DNA of 64,000 bases, from NCBI RefSeq assembly GCF_900099775.1, contig NZ_FMTM01000012.1, forward strand, positions 1 through 64,000. The letters are read 5' to 3'. Positions 1-9,485 of this stretch are shown piece after piece. Made by a program: the position numbers and the translations under genes. This stretch comes from Rhizobium mongolense subsp. loessense. GTDB taxonomy: Bacteria; Pseudomonadota; Alphaproteobacteria; Rhizobiales; Rhizobiaceae. Every line of letters begins with the position of its first letter. Position 1 is the first letter of the stretch. The notes under the pieces were generated by a model. That model was not told where the DNA came from. It searched no databases and was given only the letters and a program-made list of their open reading frames with translations.

Positions 1-2
1 TG

Positions 3-632
3 ACGATGTACGGGATATCGAACCTCTTGGAAATTGGCGCCGGCTTTCCGGATGAGATCGCCAAGGTCCACCAATCACCGGCAGTGACCGAGGCGCTGCT
101 GGTGAACGGCACGGCTTTTGCGGATTTTCCAGGCGCATCGATCGGCAGCAACCCTGAAAAGGCTTTGCAGGCAAGTCCCATGGGTCATGTCGAGGGCCGT
201 AAGCCACCCTTCCTGATCATGCATGGAAGTGCCGATAAGCTTGTTTCGCCGCGACAGAGCGTGCAGCTTTACGAAGCTTTGAAGAATAGGGGCGAAAAGG
301 TCGAATACGTTCTTGTCGAGCATGCCGGCCATAGCGACCTAACCTGGTATCAGCCGCCGATAATCGACCGCGTGGTCGAGTGGTTCAAGGGCGTGTTGGG
401 CGAACCGATCAAGGGAGATGGCAACACGCCGGTTCCCAACGGGGGTAATCTCTTAAAAGATTCAGGAAGGATCCTTCGAAACAACGCCGGACTGCGTCCA
501 ATGCCTTCCGTATCGGGAGCGTTTAGCAGCCTATTTTTTTTTGGCTCCAGCCATCTGCCTCTCAACGTCGGGAGGCACTTTTTCCAGTATCTTTCATTTG
601 CTACCGTAGCTCCCTTGCCGAGCATTCGCTAG
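3..632 (+). CDS. alpha/beta hydrolase, C-terminal part (5' end outside window)
   Basis: The reading frame is open to the left window edge, so the start is missing and the first ATG (position 6) is probably internal. The visible part is the end of a serine hydrolase of the dienelactone hydrolase/BD-FAE type: the catalytic acid is in GSADKLVSPRQS and the catalytic His in EHAGHSDL, in the usual order before a last helix (RVVEWFKGVLG). The nucleophile Ser must lie upstream. The reading frame runs about 70 residues beyond the normal end of such proteins into a low-complexity Ser/Phe-rich tail that covers a run of nine T at about 533-541, so the true end may have been lost by a frameshift. Substrate unknown. 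Confidence 0.7.
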   Translation, partial: TMYGISNLLEIGAGFPDEIAKVHQSPAVTEALLVNGTAFADFPGASIGSNPEKALQASPMGHVEGRKPPFLIMHGSADKLVSPRQSVQLYEALKNRGEKVEYVLVEHAGHSDLTWYQPPIIDRVVEWFKGVLGEPIKGDGNTPVPNGGNLLKDSGRILRNNAGLRPMPSVSGAFSSLFFFGSSHLPLNVGRHFFQYLSFATVAPLPSIR

Positions 633-1041
633 GGTCCCACAGGGGTCATGCCGACAGTCCTGTCCGTCGGAATGCCGCAATTCTGTCCAACTGTCAGGAT
701 TGGCCGGTCGTTTCAATGACGACACGGGCAGTCGGTCTCATCGGCAAACCACGCTTAGCGGCTCTGGAAACCTCCTTAGGCCATCATCAAGCCTCCCTCT
801 GCGTCAATTCATCACGCGAATACACAAGATGGATCGTACTGTTCCGCTTCGATCTCAACGCGACGACCATCTGATGCTGCGTCGTTGTCAAGCAACAACT
901 GGTGTCTTTGCTCGTGAAATGGCGGCAAAGCTTCAAGCTTCAACCTCCGTGCCTTCTCGGTTGCATCCATCCACAGGTCAACGCCCTTGTTGCAAACGCG
1001 GGGCTGGCAACGTCGAAACCAAGTTGCTCGGGTCGATGTAT
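633..1041. other. non-coding stretch between hydrolase and araC-type gene
   Basis: I see no supportable gene here. Open frames on both strands (for example 700-1203 plus and 812-1045 minus) have no recognisable motif and no good ribosome binding site; they are composition-driven. It may be decayed DNA between two transferred pieces. Confidence 0.5.
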
Positions 1042-1893
1042 TCATTCGCTAACCTTTCGCGGACTGGCGCCTGTCCGGTCGAAGTAACGAGACGGCGTCG
1101 TTCCCAGAGCCTTCTTGAACATCGTTATGAAAGAGGTTGCCGACTCGTAGCCAAGGGCATCCGAGACTTGCTGTACGGGCAATCCGTCGGACAGCTTGGA
1201 TAGAGCAACAAGCAAATGGAGTTGCTGACGCCATCGGCCGAACGTCATTCCCGTTTCCCTGAAAACCAGGCGACCCAGGGTCCGCTCGCTGGTGGCGGTG
1301 CGACCTGCCCATTCCGCAAGCGTTGTACGGTCGCCAGGATTTGCCATCAGTTCCTCCTGGATCGCCACCATCTTGGGATGTGACGAAACCGGAAGCCTAA
1401 GTCCGCCCGTTGCCATACCCTCCAGTTCCGTCAACAGTACTTTCATCAAAAGAAGTTCGTGCTCGTCAGCGTCGCTCCCTACCGTTGAGCCGACAAGGCG
1501 CAGGGCTATTTCTCTCACCAATGGGGTGATCTCAAGGGTGCAACAATGATGCGGCAGGCAAGCGGCATCCTGTTTGACAAACAGGATGCATGTACGCGAA
1601 TGCGGCGATGCCGGGCTGCGGTGCCTGAGGCCGGCCGGAACCCACACGGCGCACCCCGCAGGAACGATCCATATCGAGCCAGGAACGTGGCACATTACCG
1701 CACCACTCAACGCGATGATGAGTTGCCCATTCACGTGCTTATGGAGGGGGAGTTCAACCCAGTCCTTGTCGTACCCAACGAGTAACGCCATCGCGGGTGT
1801 CGCGAACTCGACGTCCCACGCGATTGCCGTTGGTGCCCGAACAGGTGCGATTGGCAGATTTTCGATATCGATAGTCATTCCGCAGCATATCAC
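1042..1893 (-). CDS. AraC-family transcriptional regulator with N-terminal cupin
   Basis: A protein of about 283 aa with an AraC-type N-terminal cupin half (LPLHKHVNGQLIIALSG, then VPAGCAVWVPAGLRHRS) and a C-terminal double helix-turn-helix (LAEWAGRTATSERTLGRLV and VSDALGYESATSFITMFKKA, ending LGTTPSRYF). This is the architecture of the short AraC regulators related to NimR/YeaM. The frame opens with GTG at 1893; an internal ATG at 1878 (MTIDIENLPI) is equally plausible and neither has a strong ribosome binding site. It is divergent from the amidohydrolase at 1969 with only about 75 bases between, so it probably controls that gene. The ligand is unknown. Confidence 0.85.
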   Translation of the reverse strand: MICCGMTIDIENLPIAPVRAPTAIAWDVEFATPAMALLVGYDKDWVELPLHKHVNGQLIIALSGAVMCHVPGSIWIVPAGCAVWVPAGLRHRSPASPHSRTCILFVKQDAACLPHHCCTLEITPLVREIALRLVGSTVGSDADEHELLLMKVLLTELEGMATGGLRLPVSSHPKMVAIQEELMANPGDRTTLAEWAGRTATSERTLGRLVFRETGMTFGRWRQQLHLLVALSKLSDGLPVQQVSDALGYESATSFITMFKKALGTTPSRYFDRTGASPRKVSE

Positions 1894-1968
1894 GCCAAAA
1901 ATGGAAGCGGTACTGACAATGCTCGCCGCGAATGTTCGACCTTAACGCCGCCGACTAGAGAAAATGAA

Positions 1969-2988
1969 ATGATGCGTATTGTCGCTTTAGAAGAACATGT
2001 CATGCTCCCCGAAATGACACAACGGATTCCGGCTTCGGTTGCCATAGAAGCTGGCTGGGTGCCATCGGGCGGTCATTGGGGGCCGGAACCTCTCAACGAG
2101 GCGTTGGGCAATTTACAGGAAGGGCGCATCGGTGCGATGGACCAAGCAGGGGTCACCCTGCAAGTGCTGTCCGTCATAGGTCCGGGCGCCGAGTCGCTGG
2201 CCGGAGAAGAAGGCATAAGCTTTGCGCGTGAATACAACGATCGACTTGCCGCTGCAGTTGAAAGGCATCCAGAACGTCTTGCAGCATTCGCTCACTTGCC
2301 TATGAGAGAACCTGCTGCGGCCGCAGACGAACTGGAGCGGTGCGTGAAAAAGCTCGGTTTTCGTGGTGCCTCCATCAATGGGACCACAGATGGACTGTTC
2401 CTAGACGACCTGCGGTTCGCTCCCATCCTGTCACGCGCCGAGGCGCTCGCGTGTCCGCTCGATATTCATCCCGGCCCCCCTCCGCGTGCAGTGCGGGACG
2501 CTTACTATGGAGGATTGCCAAACGAAATTTCTTCATATCTGCTATCAAACGCCGGCTTTGGCTGGCATTCAGAAATAGCTATTCACATTCTTCGCCTCGT
2601 CTTGTCCGGCACGCTCGATCGGAACCCAGGACTGAAGCTGATCATCGGTCACATGGGTGAGTTGTTGCCGATGCTCCTCAAGCGCGTTGATGAGACCTTC
2701 GGAACGGGCGCAGAAACGGGGCGACAGCGGACCGTATCTGAAACTATTCTGGATCAGGTTTGGATCACGACCAGTGGCTTTTTCGACACGTCTGCGTTTC
2801 TCGCCGCGCTGACCGCTTTTGGTGCGGATCGCATCCTGTTTTCGGTCGACTATCCGTACGCCACCAACGGTGCCGGCACGGCTTTTCTCAATAGCCTACC
2901 GGTTTCTCCTGCGGACAGGGAGCGTATCGCCCACGGCAATGCAGATGCGCTCCTTCGTATCAGTAGCGTGATCAATGCCCGAGTGTAG
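1969..2988 (+). CDS. amidohydrolase-family (TIM-barrel) decarboxylase/hydrolase
   Basis: 339 aa, length typical of the ACMSD / gamma-resorcylate and 2,3-dihydroxybenzoate decarboxylase branch of the amidohydrolase superfamily. Metal-ligand motifs appear in order: ALEEH at the N-terminus (residues 7-10), LDIHPGPPP in the middle, LIIGHMGELLP, and FSVDYPYA near the C-terminus supplying the catalytic Asp. Members remove CO2 from aromatic acids such as resorcylate, or hydrolyse lactones. Two adjacent ATGs (1969, 1972) can start it. Transcribed away from the AraC regulator at 1042-1893, the likely local controller. Exact substrate cannot be read from the sequence. Confidence 0.85.
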   Translation: MMRIVALEEHVMLPEMTQRIPASVAIEAGWVPSGGHWGPEPLNEALGNLQEGRIGAMDQAGVTLQVLSVIGPGAESLAGEEGISFAREYNDRLAAAVERHPERLAAFAHLPMREPAAAADELERCVKKLGFRGASINGTTDGLFLDDLRFAPILSRAEALACPLDIHPGPPPRAVRDAYYGGLPNEISSYLLSNAGFGWHSEIAIHILRLVLSGTLDRNPGLKLIIGHMGELLPMLLKRVDETFGTGAETGRQRTVSETILDQVWITTSGFFDTSAFLAALTAFGADRILFSVDYPYATNGAGTAFLNSLPVSPADRERIAHGNADALLRISSVINARV

Positions 2989-3645
2989 TACCATCGTGGC
3001 CGAAGTTCAGGGGGAAACGACAGGCTGTCAATCGGCGCACGACGCCGAAACATAGTCAGCGACGCCAATAGGCGGATCGAGACTCCCGGTTCGTCGCCGA
3101 AGATGGCGTCGATGCGAAACGCGCTTTTCAAGACCTTGAGGCGCATCCCAGCCCTCGATTCTTGCAGCCGGTCGAGGGCCGCCAGACGGCAAGGTTGCAG
3201 GGTGGCAAATTCGAAATCGGCTCAACCGCGCCACACCGTCCATTCTGGAAACAAGGTTTGGCCTGTTGGCCGCACAAGCTGGCGCGGTGCCCAAGGTATT
3301 GCCTACGGCACTGAAGGACCAAGTCTCAGTAGGAATCGACGGCGAAATTTCTTCTGCTATATAAGATATACAATTGCCCATAACTTCAGGTTTGGCAGAG
3401 ACGCATTTTTTTCACCCTGCTAACCATGCAGCTGAATGCTACCATTCCGTAAAACAACAATGGGAACCTGGTCGATACGGTACGTTCCGACGGCCAATTT
3501 ATAAAAGCATTTCAGGCGAAAAGACCAGCCCGTTACCGCCGCGCGTCGATAGCCGTTGCATGGGGATCAAAATGATATGGACCGAGCTATCTTTAATCGG
3601 GTAGGACAGAGTCGTCCGCATGGTGGGGATGGAGCGCAGTCTGAG
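2989..3645. other. non-coding stretch before the ABC transporter
   Basis: About 650 bases with no convincing gene. The last part is AT-rich (around 3340-3440) and is the natural place for the promoter of the transporter operon. The transporter ATPase frame is open from 3556, so its N-terminus might begin inside this stretch. Confidence 0.5.
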
Positions 3646-4410
3646 ATGACGTTTGCTCCGGACAACGCCCTCATTCGACTCGCATCCCTCAGCAAGCATT
3701 ATGGCACCCATACCGTGCTCGACGGTATCGATCTGGAGGTGCATTCGGGCGAGGTCCTCGCCATCATCGGGCCGAGCGGATCGGGCAAAAGCACGCTTCT
3801 TCGCTGTATCAACTATCTAGAACCGCCGGATGGCGGCACGATCACCATCGGTTCAGCGACCATAAATGCATCGCGACCGGCCGCACCCGCCGAACTCTCC
3901 AGGCTGCGCCGCCGCATCGGCATGGTCTTTCAATCCTTCAATCTGTTTCCTCACATGTCCGTGCTGCGCAATGTCAGCCTGGCGCAGGAGCGTGTGCTGG
4001 GCCGCAGCCGCCAGGAAGCCGAAGAGCGCTCGATGCAGCTTCTGAAGCGCGTCGGTCTCGCCGACAAGGCATCGCAATATCCTGTCCGCTGTTCCGGTGG
4101 CCAGCAACAGCGTATCGCCATTGCCCGCTCGCTGGCGCTCGATCCCGAGATCATGCTGTTCGACGAACCGACATCGGCGCTCGATCCGGAGCTGGGTCTC
4201 GAGGTTCTGGCCGTGATGCGCGAGCTTGCCGAAAGCGGCATGACCATGATCGTCGTGACCCACGAAATGGGATTTGCTGAGAATGTCTCCGACAATGTGA
4301 TGATCATGGCGGATGGCCATATCGTCGAAAAAGGCCCCTCAAAAGAGATTATGCGAAATCCGCAACAGGAGCGCACGAAACGATTCCTTCGCGCGGTGCA
4401 TGACCGATGA
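3646..4410 (+). CDS. polar amino acid ABC transporter, ATP-binding protein
   Basis: Energises uptake of an amino acid or similar polar solute. Walker A GPSGSGKST (about residues 42-50), Q-loop VFQSFNLFPHMSV, signature CSGGQQQRIAIARS (C in place of the usual L), Walker B IMLFDEP, and the H-loop VVTHEMGFA. The ending VEKGPSKEIMRNPQQERTKRFL is typical of the HisP/GlnQ family. I chose ATG 3646 (MTFAPDNALIRL) because it gives a family-length 254-aa protein and is preceded by GGAG; the frame is open to ATG 3556. Its last codons overlap the ATG of the next gene (ATGA), so the genes are translationally coupled. Confidence 0.9.
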   Translation: MTFAPDNALIRLASLSKHYGTHTVLDGIDLEVHSGEVLAIIGPSGSGKSTLLRCINYLEPPDGGTITIGSATINASRPAAPAELSRLRRRIGMVFQSFNLFPHMSVLRNVSLAQERVLGRSRQEAEERSMQLLKRVGLADKASQYPVRCSGGQQQRIAIARSLALDPEIMLFDEPTSALDPELGLEVLAVMRELAESGMTMIVVTHEMGFAENVSDNVMIMADGHIVEKGPSKEIMRNPQQERTKRFLRAVHDR

Positions 4411-5051
4411 GTGCGGCAGACTTGCTTCCACTTCTGCGTGGGCTGGTATGGACGATCGCCCTAACGGCGGGCGCATTCCTCATCGGTGCCGTTCTTGGCG
4501 TCCCCCTGCTGATCGCCAGACGCAGCCGTCATCGGCTGGTATCTTTCCTAGCTATGATCATCATCCAGATCGTGCGATCTATACCGCCCATTTTGTGGCT
4601 TTTCATGATCTTTTTCGGCATCGGCATGGGTATCATGCCGATCAGTCCGTTCAATGCAGCACTCCTTGGGCTGGGAATGATTGCTGCGGCCAACATGGCG
4701 GAAATCTATCGTGGTGCGGTCGCCTCCATTCACCATGGCCAATGGGAAGCCGCAACAGCGCTTGACCTCGATCGCTGGTCGGTCTTCCGCGATATCGTCG
4801 CGCCGCAGGCCTTCCGTGTGGCCCTGCCCTCTGCCGCGAGCTACCTCATCGGTCTGATGAAGGAAACAGCCGTCGCTTCGGCGATAGGGGTCTCGGAGCT
4901 TGCCTATCAGGGCAACCAGCTCTCGCAACTGTCCTATCGTGGCCTGCAGGTCTTTGCGCTGGTCGGCATGTTCTATGTTTTGCTGAGCCTTCCAATCGCA
5001 TGGCTGTCGCGCGTTGCCGACAGCTATCTCATGGCGAAGGTGGCGCGCTGA
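4407..5051 (+). CDS. amino acid ABC transporter permease
   Basis: 214-aa membrane protein of the HisM/HisQ family, with about five hydrophobic segments and the cytoplasmic EAA loop (EAATALDLDRWSVFRDIVAPQAFRVALP) that docks on the ATPase. It overlaps the ATPase gene by four bases at its start and shares one base with the next permease gene at its end. Forms the channel together with the second permease. Confidence 0.9.
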   Translation: MSAADLLPLLRGLVWTIALTAGAFLIGAVLGVPLLIARRSRHRLVSFLAMIIIQIVRSIPPILWLFMIFFGIGMGIMPISPFNAALLGLGMIAAANMAEIYRGAVASIHHGQWEAATALDLDRWSVFRDIVAPQAFRVALPSAASYLIGLMKETAVASAIGVSELAYQGNQLSQLSYRGLQVFALVGMFYVLLSLPIAWLSRVADSYLMAKVAR

Positions 5052-5713
5052 TGTTCCCGACATATGATGAAATCATAACCTGGCTTCCGGATCTCCTCAG
5101 CGGACTATGGATCAGCGTGCAGGTGACAGCGCTCAGCCTTGTCATCGGCATTCCCTTTGGCCTGGTCCTGGCACTTGGCGTTCTGTCGAAGCGTCGCGCG
5201 GTCAAGGCCCTTAGCCTTTTCATGGTTGAGATTGGCCGCGGCGCTCCGGCGCTTGTTCTGTTGCAGTTCATCTATTTCGGCCTGCCCACGACAGGATTGA
5301 TGCTGGGCTCTTTTACGGCAGCGGTGATCGCGTTGGCATGGAACACGGGTGCCTATACCAGCGAAATCATCCGTGCGAGTCTTCAATCCGTCGCCCATGG
5401 CCAACGCGAAGCGGCTGTTTCGCTCGGCCTCAGCCGGCTGGATGAGCTTCGTTACGTCATCCTGCCTCAAGGGCTTCGTGTTGCCCTTCCGGGCCTCCTC
5501 GGGTTCTCGATCCTGATCTTCCAGGGGACGTCACTATGCTTCACCATCGCGCTACCTGAACTGGTGAGCCGCGCCTATGAGATCGGCTCCACGACGTTCC
5601 GTTATCTGCCCGCCTTGCTGTCTGCGGGTGTGCTCTACGCCAGCATCTCCATCCCAGCCGCCTTGCTCGTCAACCATGTCGAGAAGCGCGCCGGGCGTTA
5701 CGCCCTCCGTTGA
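5051..5713 (+). CDS. amino acid ABC transporter permease, second subunit
   Basis: 220-aa HisQ/HisM-type permease. I place the start at ATG 5051 (MFPTYDEIITWLPDLL), which shares one base with the stop of the preceding permease (TGATG) and has GAAGG just upstream; the frame is open further upstream but that would overlap the previous gene by 50 bases. The EAA loop reads EAAVSLGLSRLDELRYVILPQGLRVALP. Pairs with the first permease to form a heterodimeric channel. Confidence 0.9.
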   Translation: MFPTYDEIITWLPDLLSGLWISVQVTALSLVIGIPFGLVLALGVLSKRRAVKALSLFMVEIGRGAPALVLLQFIYFGLPTTGLMLGSFTAAVIALAWNTGAYTSEIIRASLQSVAHGQREAAVSLGLSRLDELRYVILPQGLRVALPGLLGFSILIFQGTSLCFTIALPELVSRAYEIGSTTFRYLPALLSAGVLYASISIPAALLVNHVEKRAGRYALR

Positions 5714-5735
5714 ACCTCAGTTGAAGGATGTCTGC

Positions 5736-6575
5736 ATGACCAGAATGACCACTCCTACGCAGTTTCTTCTTACCGGCATTGCCGGTTTGCTGATCTCCGC
5801 AACACTTGCCAGCGCGCAGGATTGCACGCCAAAGCACAAGTTCGCCACCGTTGAGGCTGGCACCCTGACGGTTGCCGTCACCACCTACGCCCCTCATTCA
5901 TTTCTGGATGCGGATGGCACCATGAAAGGCATCGATGGCGATATCGCCACCGAATTTGCCAAGCGTGAATGCCTCAAGGTCAAGGCTGTCGCGGTCGATC
6001 CGGCTGCAGCCATTCAATACGTGCTTTCGGGTCAGGCCGACATCACGACCGGCGACTGGTATCGAACCGCAGAGCGCGCCAAGGTCATGAGCCTTTCCGC
6101 TCCGCTCTACACGGACCAGATGGGTATCTACTCAAAGGGTGACTTCAAGAAGGTCTCCGATCTCAAAGGCAAGCAGGTGGGCACTGTGCAGGGATACCTC
6201 TGGGTCGCCGACCTGAAGACTTTGCTCGGCGGTTCCCTGAAGCTTTACCCGAACTCGGTCAACCTGCAGCAGGATCTGAAATCTGGCCGTATCGATGTTG
6301 CCGTCGATGGCTATTCAACCGGCGTCGTTGCAGCCCAGAAGGGCGCTCTTGGCGATATCAAGGTCAATGTCGCTGCCGCCGACGATCGCATCAAGGCGAC
6401 AAAGGAAGCCGCACAGGCAGCCTTCCCCTATTCGCTGAAGGCCAAGGAGCTCGGTGTTGCGCTCGATGCCGGGATCACCGACATGCACGCGGACGGTACG
6501 ATTGTGAAAATCCTCAAATCCTACGGCCTTGACGGGACTGCCGGAGAAACCGGCGCACCGCGCCTTGTGCAGTAA
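5736..6575 (+). CDS. ABC transporter substrate-binding protein (family 3)
   Basis: Periplasmic binding protein for the transporter encoded just upstream. The start at ATG 5736 has GAAGGATG in front and yields a Sec signal peptide (MTRMTTPTQFLLTGIAGL, cleavage near SAQ-D). The mature part has the features of solute-binding family 3: LTVAVTTYAPHSFLDADGTMKGIDGDIATEFA, then QADITTGDWYRTAERAKVMSLSAPLY, and DLKGKQVGTVQGY. The mature length is about 255 residues, normal for the family. The ligand is not readable from sequence, but the operon suggests an amino acid or N-containing compound processed by the racemase-like and reductase enzymes that follow. Confidence 0.9.
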   Translation: MTRMTTPTQFLLTGIAGLLISATLASAQDCTPKHKFATVEAGTLTVAVTTYAPHSFLDADGTMKGIDGDIATEFAKRECLKVKAVAVDPAAAIQYVLSGQADITTGDWYRTAERAKVMSLSAPLYTDQMGIYSKGDFKKVSDLKGKQVGTVQGYLWVADLKTLLGGSLKLYPNSVNLQQDLKSGRIDVAVDGYSTGVVAAQKGALGDIKVNVAAADDRIKATKEAAQAAFPYSLKAKELGVALDAGITDMHADGTIVKILKSYGLDGTAGETGAPRLVQ

Positions 6576-6638
6576 GCATTGGTCGCGGGGGATGGCGGCC
6601 CCCCCGCATCACACACTGATATGAAATCGGAGGCGAGA

Positions 6639-7373
6639 ATGACAGTCTATACGGTCACGCGCAAAACACAGTCATGGTACGGCGAACAGATCGGCATCCT
6701 TATTCTGGACGCTGCTTACCCCTGCGTGCCGGGCAATGTCGGCAATGCGACCACCTATGATTATCCCGTGCGTTTTCAGGAGGTGCACGGCGCATCCATC
6801 GATCGGTTGCTCAACCAGCGTGATCCGGCATTGAAGGAAGCCTTTGTCGAGGCGGCTGTGGAGCTGCAAAACCGGGGCGTCAAGGCCATCACCGGGGCCT
6901 GCGGTTTCATGGCCTATTTTCAGGAAGAGGTGGCCGCTTCGGTCGATATTCCCGTCTTTCTGTCCAGCCTAATGCAAATTCCCTTCATACACGCTTTGTG
7001 CGGTGGCCGTGTTGGCGTCATCACCGCCAATGAATCACGGCTGACGCCGCGACACTTCGCCGCCTGTAATGTCGGTGACAATATTCCATTGGCCGTGGCG
7101 GGCATGGAAGGACAGACGGAGTTTCGCGAAGCCATACTCGAAGAACGCGGCACGCTCGACTCCGCCGCCATCGAACGGGAAGTGACCGATGTCGCGCGAC
7201 GACTGGTCGAGGACAATCCCGATGTCAAATCGATCCTGCTCGAGTGCAGCGATCTGCCGCCCTATGCGCATGCCGTGCAGGCGGCGACGGGTCGTCCGGT
7301 CTTCGACTTCATCACCATGATCAACTACGTTCAGCAGACCGTAACACGTCGCCCCTATATCGGCAGCATGTAG
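6639..7373 (+). CDS. aspartate/glutamate racemase-family protein
   Basis: 244 aa. Two conserved Cys of the Asp/Glu/hydantoin racemase superfamily lie in TGACGFM (about residue 88) and LLECSDLPPYA (about residue 203), matching the two catalytic thiols of these cofactor-independent enzymes, which act at a carbon next to a carboxylate or amide. Start at ATG 6639 follows GGAGGCGAG; an earlier ATG at 6621 is possible. It lies 63 bases after the binding-protein gene and probably in the same transcript, so it may epimerise the imported solute. Maleate cis-trans isomerases and arylmalonate decarboxylases share the fold and cannot be excluded. Confidence 0.8.
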   Translation: MTVYTVTRKTQSWYGEQIGILILDAAYPCVPGNVGNATTYDYPVRFQEVHGASIDRLLNQRDPALKEAFVEAAVELQNRGVKAITGACGFMAYFQEEVAASVDIPVFLSSLMQIPFIHALCGGRVGVITANESRLTPRHFAACNVGDNIPLAVAGMEGQTEFREAILEERGTLDSAAIEREVTDVARRLVEDNPDVKSILLECSDLPPYAHAVQAATGRPVFDFITMINYVQQTVTRRPYIGSM

Positions 7374-7411
7374 CGGAAAGTCGGACACTGCATGTTTGAC
7401 AGGGGTTCTTG

Positions 7412-8554
7412 ATGTCGCTCGATCACTACTTTCTGCTGGGTCGATCCGGTCTCAGGGTCAGTCGTCTGGCCTTGGGCACCATGACCTTCGGTAATGGCGG
7501 TATTCGCGGGATCGGCGGAAGCTGGGGCAGCGACGAAGATGCAGCCCGGAGAATTTTCCAGCGCTATGTCGAGGCGGGCGGCAATTTCATCGACACCGCC
7601 GATTCCTATGCAGCCGGAGTGAGCGAGAGTCTCGTGGGAACGTTTACTGCAGACATGGGGCTGCGCGACCGGTTGGTCATTGCCACGAAGTTTTCCAACA
7701 ACGTGTCGCCGGGCAATCCGAATGCGGGAGGCAACGGGCGCAAGAACATCATGCGCGCCGTCGATGCATCGTTGAAGCGGCTGAAGACCGACTATATCGA
7801 TCTATACTGGCTACACACCTGGGACCGGATGACACCGGTGGAAGAAGTCGTGCGCACCCTGGATGACCTCGTGCGGGCGGGCAAGATCCTCCATGCCGGG
7901 CTTTCCGACGTGCCAGGCTGGTATGCCGCGCGTGCACAAACATGGGCGCAAGCTCATGGGCTTTCGCAACCCATCGCTCTGCAACTGCCCTATTCGCTAA
8001 TCGAGCGCAGCATCGAACATGAATTCGTGCCGCTGGCGCAGGTTTGCGGTCTCGGAATTACCGCCTGGAGCCCGCTCGCCATGGGATTACTTTCCGGAAA
8101 GTATCGCTCTCGAGGCACACCGGCCGGGCGGCTTTCGCTTGATCCTTCGGGCAGTGGCCTCGGGCTGTTTACAGACCGCAATATCCGTATCGTATCGGCT
8201 CTCGAAAAGGTTGCGCTTGAGGTTGGCCGGAGTATGGCGCAGGTCGCTCTCAACTGGGTCACCGATCAACCCGGCATTGCCGCCGCGATCATCGGGGCGA
8301 GCCGTCCAGAGCAACTGGACGAAAATCTGGCAGCCCTCGATTTCGAATTGCCGGGCGAGCACAAGGCATTGCTGGATGCAGCCAGCGCCATCGATGTGCC
8401 CTATCCCTACAGCCTTTTTGCCGATGATTACCAGGCAGGCATTCTCAACACCGGCAGCACGGTAGGCGATAAGTCCAAGTACTATTATTCCGGCACCTTT
8501 TTGCCTAAAGTCCCGGATTATGTTTTCGGGCAACCGAAGGACAAGACGCGATAG
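7412..8554 (+). CDS. aldo/keto reductase
   Basis: 380-aa NAD(P)H-dependent oxidoreductase with a (beta/alpha)8 barrel. The catalytic tetrad is visible: Asp and Tyr in FIDTADSYAAG, Lys in VIATKFS, His in LYWLHTW. The C-terminal cofactor region reads IIGASRPEQLDENLAAL. It is nearest to the plant-type/YajO-like soluble aldo/keto reductases. ATG 7412 follows AGGGG; a TTG immediately before is in frame. Last gene of the transporter operon: it ends four bases from the end of the convergent LysR gene. Probably reduces or oxidises a carbonyl derived from the imported compound. Confidence 0.85.
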   Translation: MSLDHYFLLGRSGLRVSRLALGTMTFGNGGIRGIGGSWGSDEDAARRIFQRYVEAGGNFIDTADSYAAGVSESLVGTFTADMGLRDRLVIATKFSNNVSPGNPNAGGNGRKNIMRAVDASLKRLKTDYIDLYWLHTWDRMTPVEEVVRTLDDLVRAGKILHAGLSDVPGWYAARAQTWAQAHGLSQPIALQLPYSLIERSIEHEFVPLAQVCGLGITAWSPLAMGLLSGKYRSRGTPAGRLSLDPSGSGLGLFTDRNIRIVSALEKVALEVGRSMAQVALNWVTDQPGIAAAIIGASRPEQLDENLAALDFELPGEHKALLDAASAIDVPYPYSLFADDYQAGILNTGSTVGDKSKYYYSGTFLPKVPDYVFGQPKDKTR

Positions 8555-8558
8555 CCGC

Positions 8559-9485
8559 TTATTGGCTGCCGACCACGATTGCTGCCTGTTGCTCAATCAG
8601 CCAATCGCGAAAAAGCTCTGCGCCGGGTTTCGATGGCCGCTCTGCCGGCATGATGAGATGCACCGACTGGCCGGACTGGTAGATTTCATCGAGCGGCGCA
8701 ACAAGCCGCCCGGCCTGCAGATGCCCGTTCACCAGATGTTTCCAGCCGAGCGCAATGCCCTGACCCCGGACTGCTGCCTCGATAGAGCCGAGCGCATCGG
8801 TAAACACGAAATCCTGCCTAAGCCGCGCAACCGGAACCGAGTGCCGGTCCAGCCATTCGCGCCATGCAAGCCGGGTGCGGTGCCGTTCCTCAAAATTCAA
8901 AAGCGTGTGCTGGAGCAGATCGGCAGGCCCTTTGATAGGACCATATTCATTGAGATATTCCGGGCTGCACACGGGAAGGACCTCTTCCGTTGCGAAATGC
9001 CAGGAATGAATGCCAGGCCATTTGCCGTTTCCAAGACGGGCCGAGAGGTCGATATCCTCCTCGATCAGATCCTGATCGTCCCGGCTGCTCTCCTCGATCC
9101 GCAGCGACACATCGGGATGTCTGGCCTTGAAGTCCTTCAGTCTCGGTAGCAACCACAGCTGCACGAAGGAGGACGAAAACGACACCCGCACCACGTCGTT
9201 GGAATGCTTTTTCTGCAGTGCCGATATGACCATGTGCAGATGATCGAAGGCCTCCTGCGTCTCCTTGTAGAGCCGCAGGCCCTCGGCTGTCAGTTCCAGC
9301 CGCGTGTGATCGCGCCGAAACAGCCTCAGACCCGTTGCTTCCTCCAGCAGACGGATCGTCTTGCTGACCGCAGGCTGACTGACATTCAGCTCCTGAGCGG
9401 CCGCGGTAAAGCTGCGCCTCCGGGCAGCAGCCTCGAAGCAAAAAAGGTAGTTGGCAGATGGGATCAGGGATCGGAGTCTGTGCAT
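8559..9485 (-). CDS. LysR-family transcriptional regulator
   Basis: 308 aa with an N-terminal winged helix-turn-helix (NYLFCFEAAARRRSFTAAA, NVSQPAVSKTIRLLEEATG, LFRRDHTRLELTAEG) and a periplasmic-binding-like effector domain, the GcvA/AmpR-type arrangement. It is divergent from the flavoprotein dehydrogenase at 9579 and convergent with the aldo/keto reductase, so it probably controls the dehydrogenase-etf-purU operon and its own gene. A perfect inverted repeat with T-N11-A spacing covers its start codon (see 9482-9500). Confidence 0.9.
   Translation of the reverse strand: MHRLRSLIPSANYLFCFEAAARRRSFTAAAQELNVSQPAVSKTIRLLEEATGLRLFRRDHTRLELTAEGLRLYKETQEAFDHLHMVISALQKKHSNDVVRVSFSSSFVQLWLLPRLKDFKARHPDVSLRIEESSRDDQDLIEEDIDLSARLGNGKWPGIHSWHFATEEVLPVCSPEYLNEYGPIKGPADLLQHTLLNFEERHRTRLAWREWLDRHSVPVARLRQDFVFTDALGSIEAAVRGQGIALGWKHLVNGHLQAGRLVAPLDEIYQSGQSVHLIMPAERPSKPGAELFRDWLIEQQAAIVVGSQ

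Noticed and set aside
812..1045. 77-aa minus-strand frame that overlaps the AraC stop
   Set aside because: Has an ATGA overlap but no recognisable homology or plausible composition; treated as spurious.
700..1203. 167-aa plus-strand open frame
   Set aside because: No motif, overlaps the AraC gene on the other strand and has no ribosome binding site.
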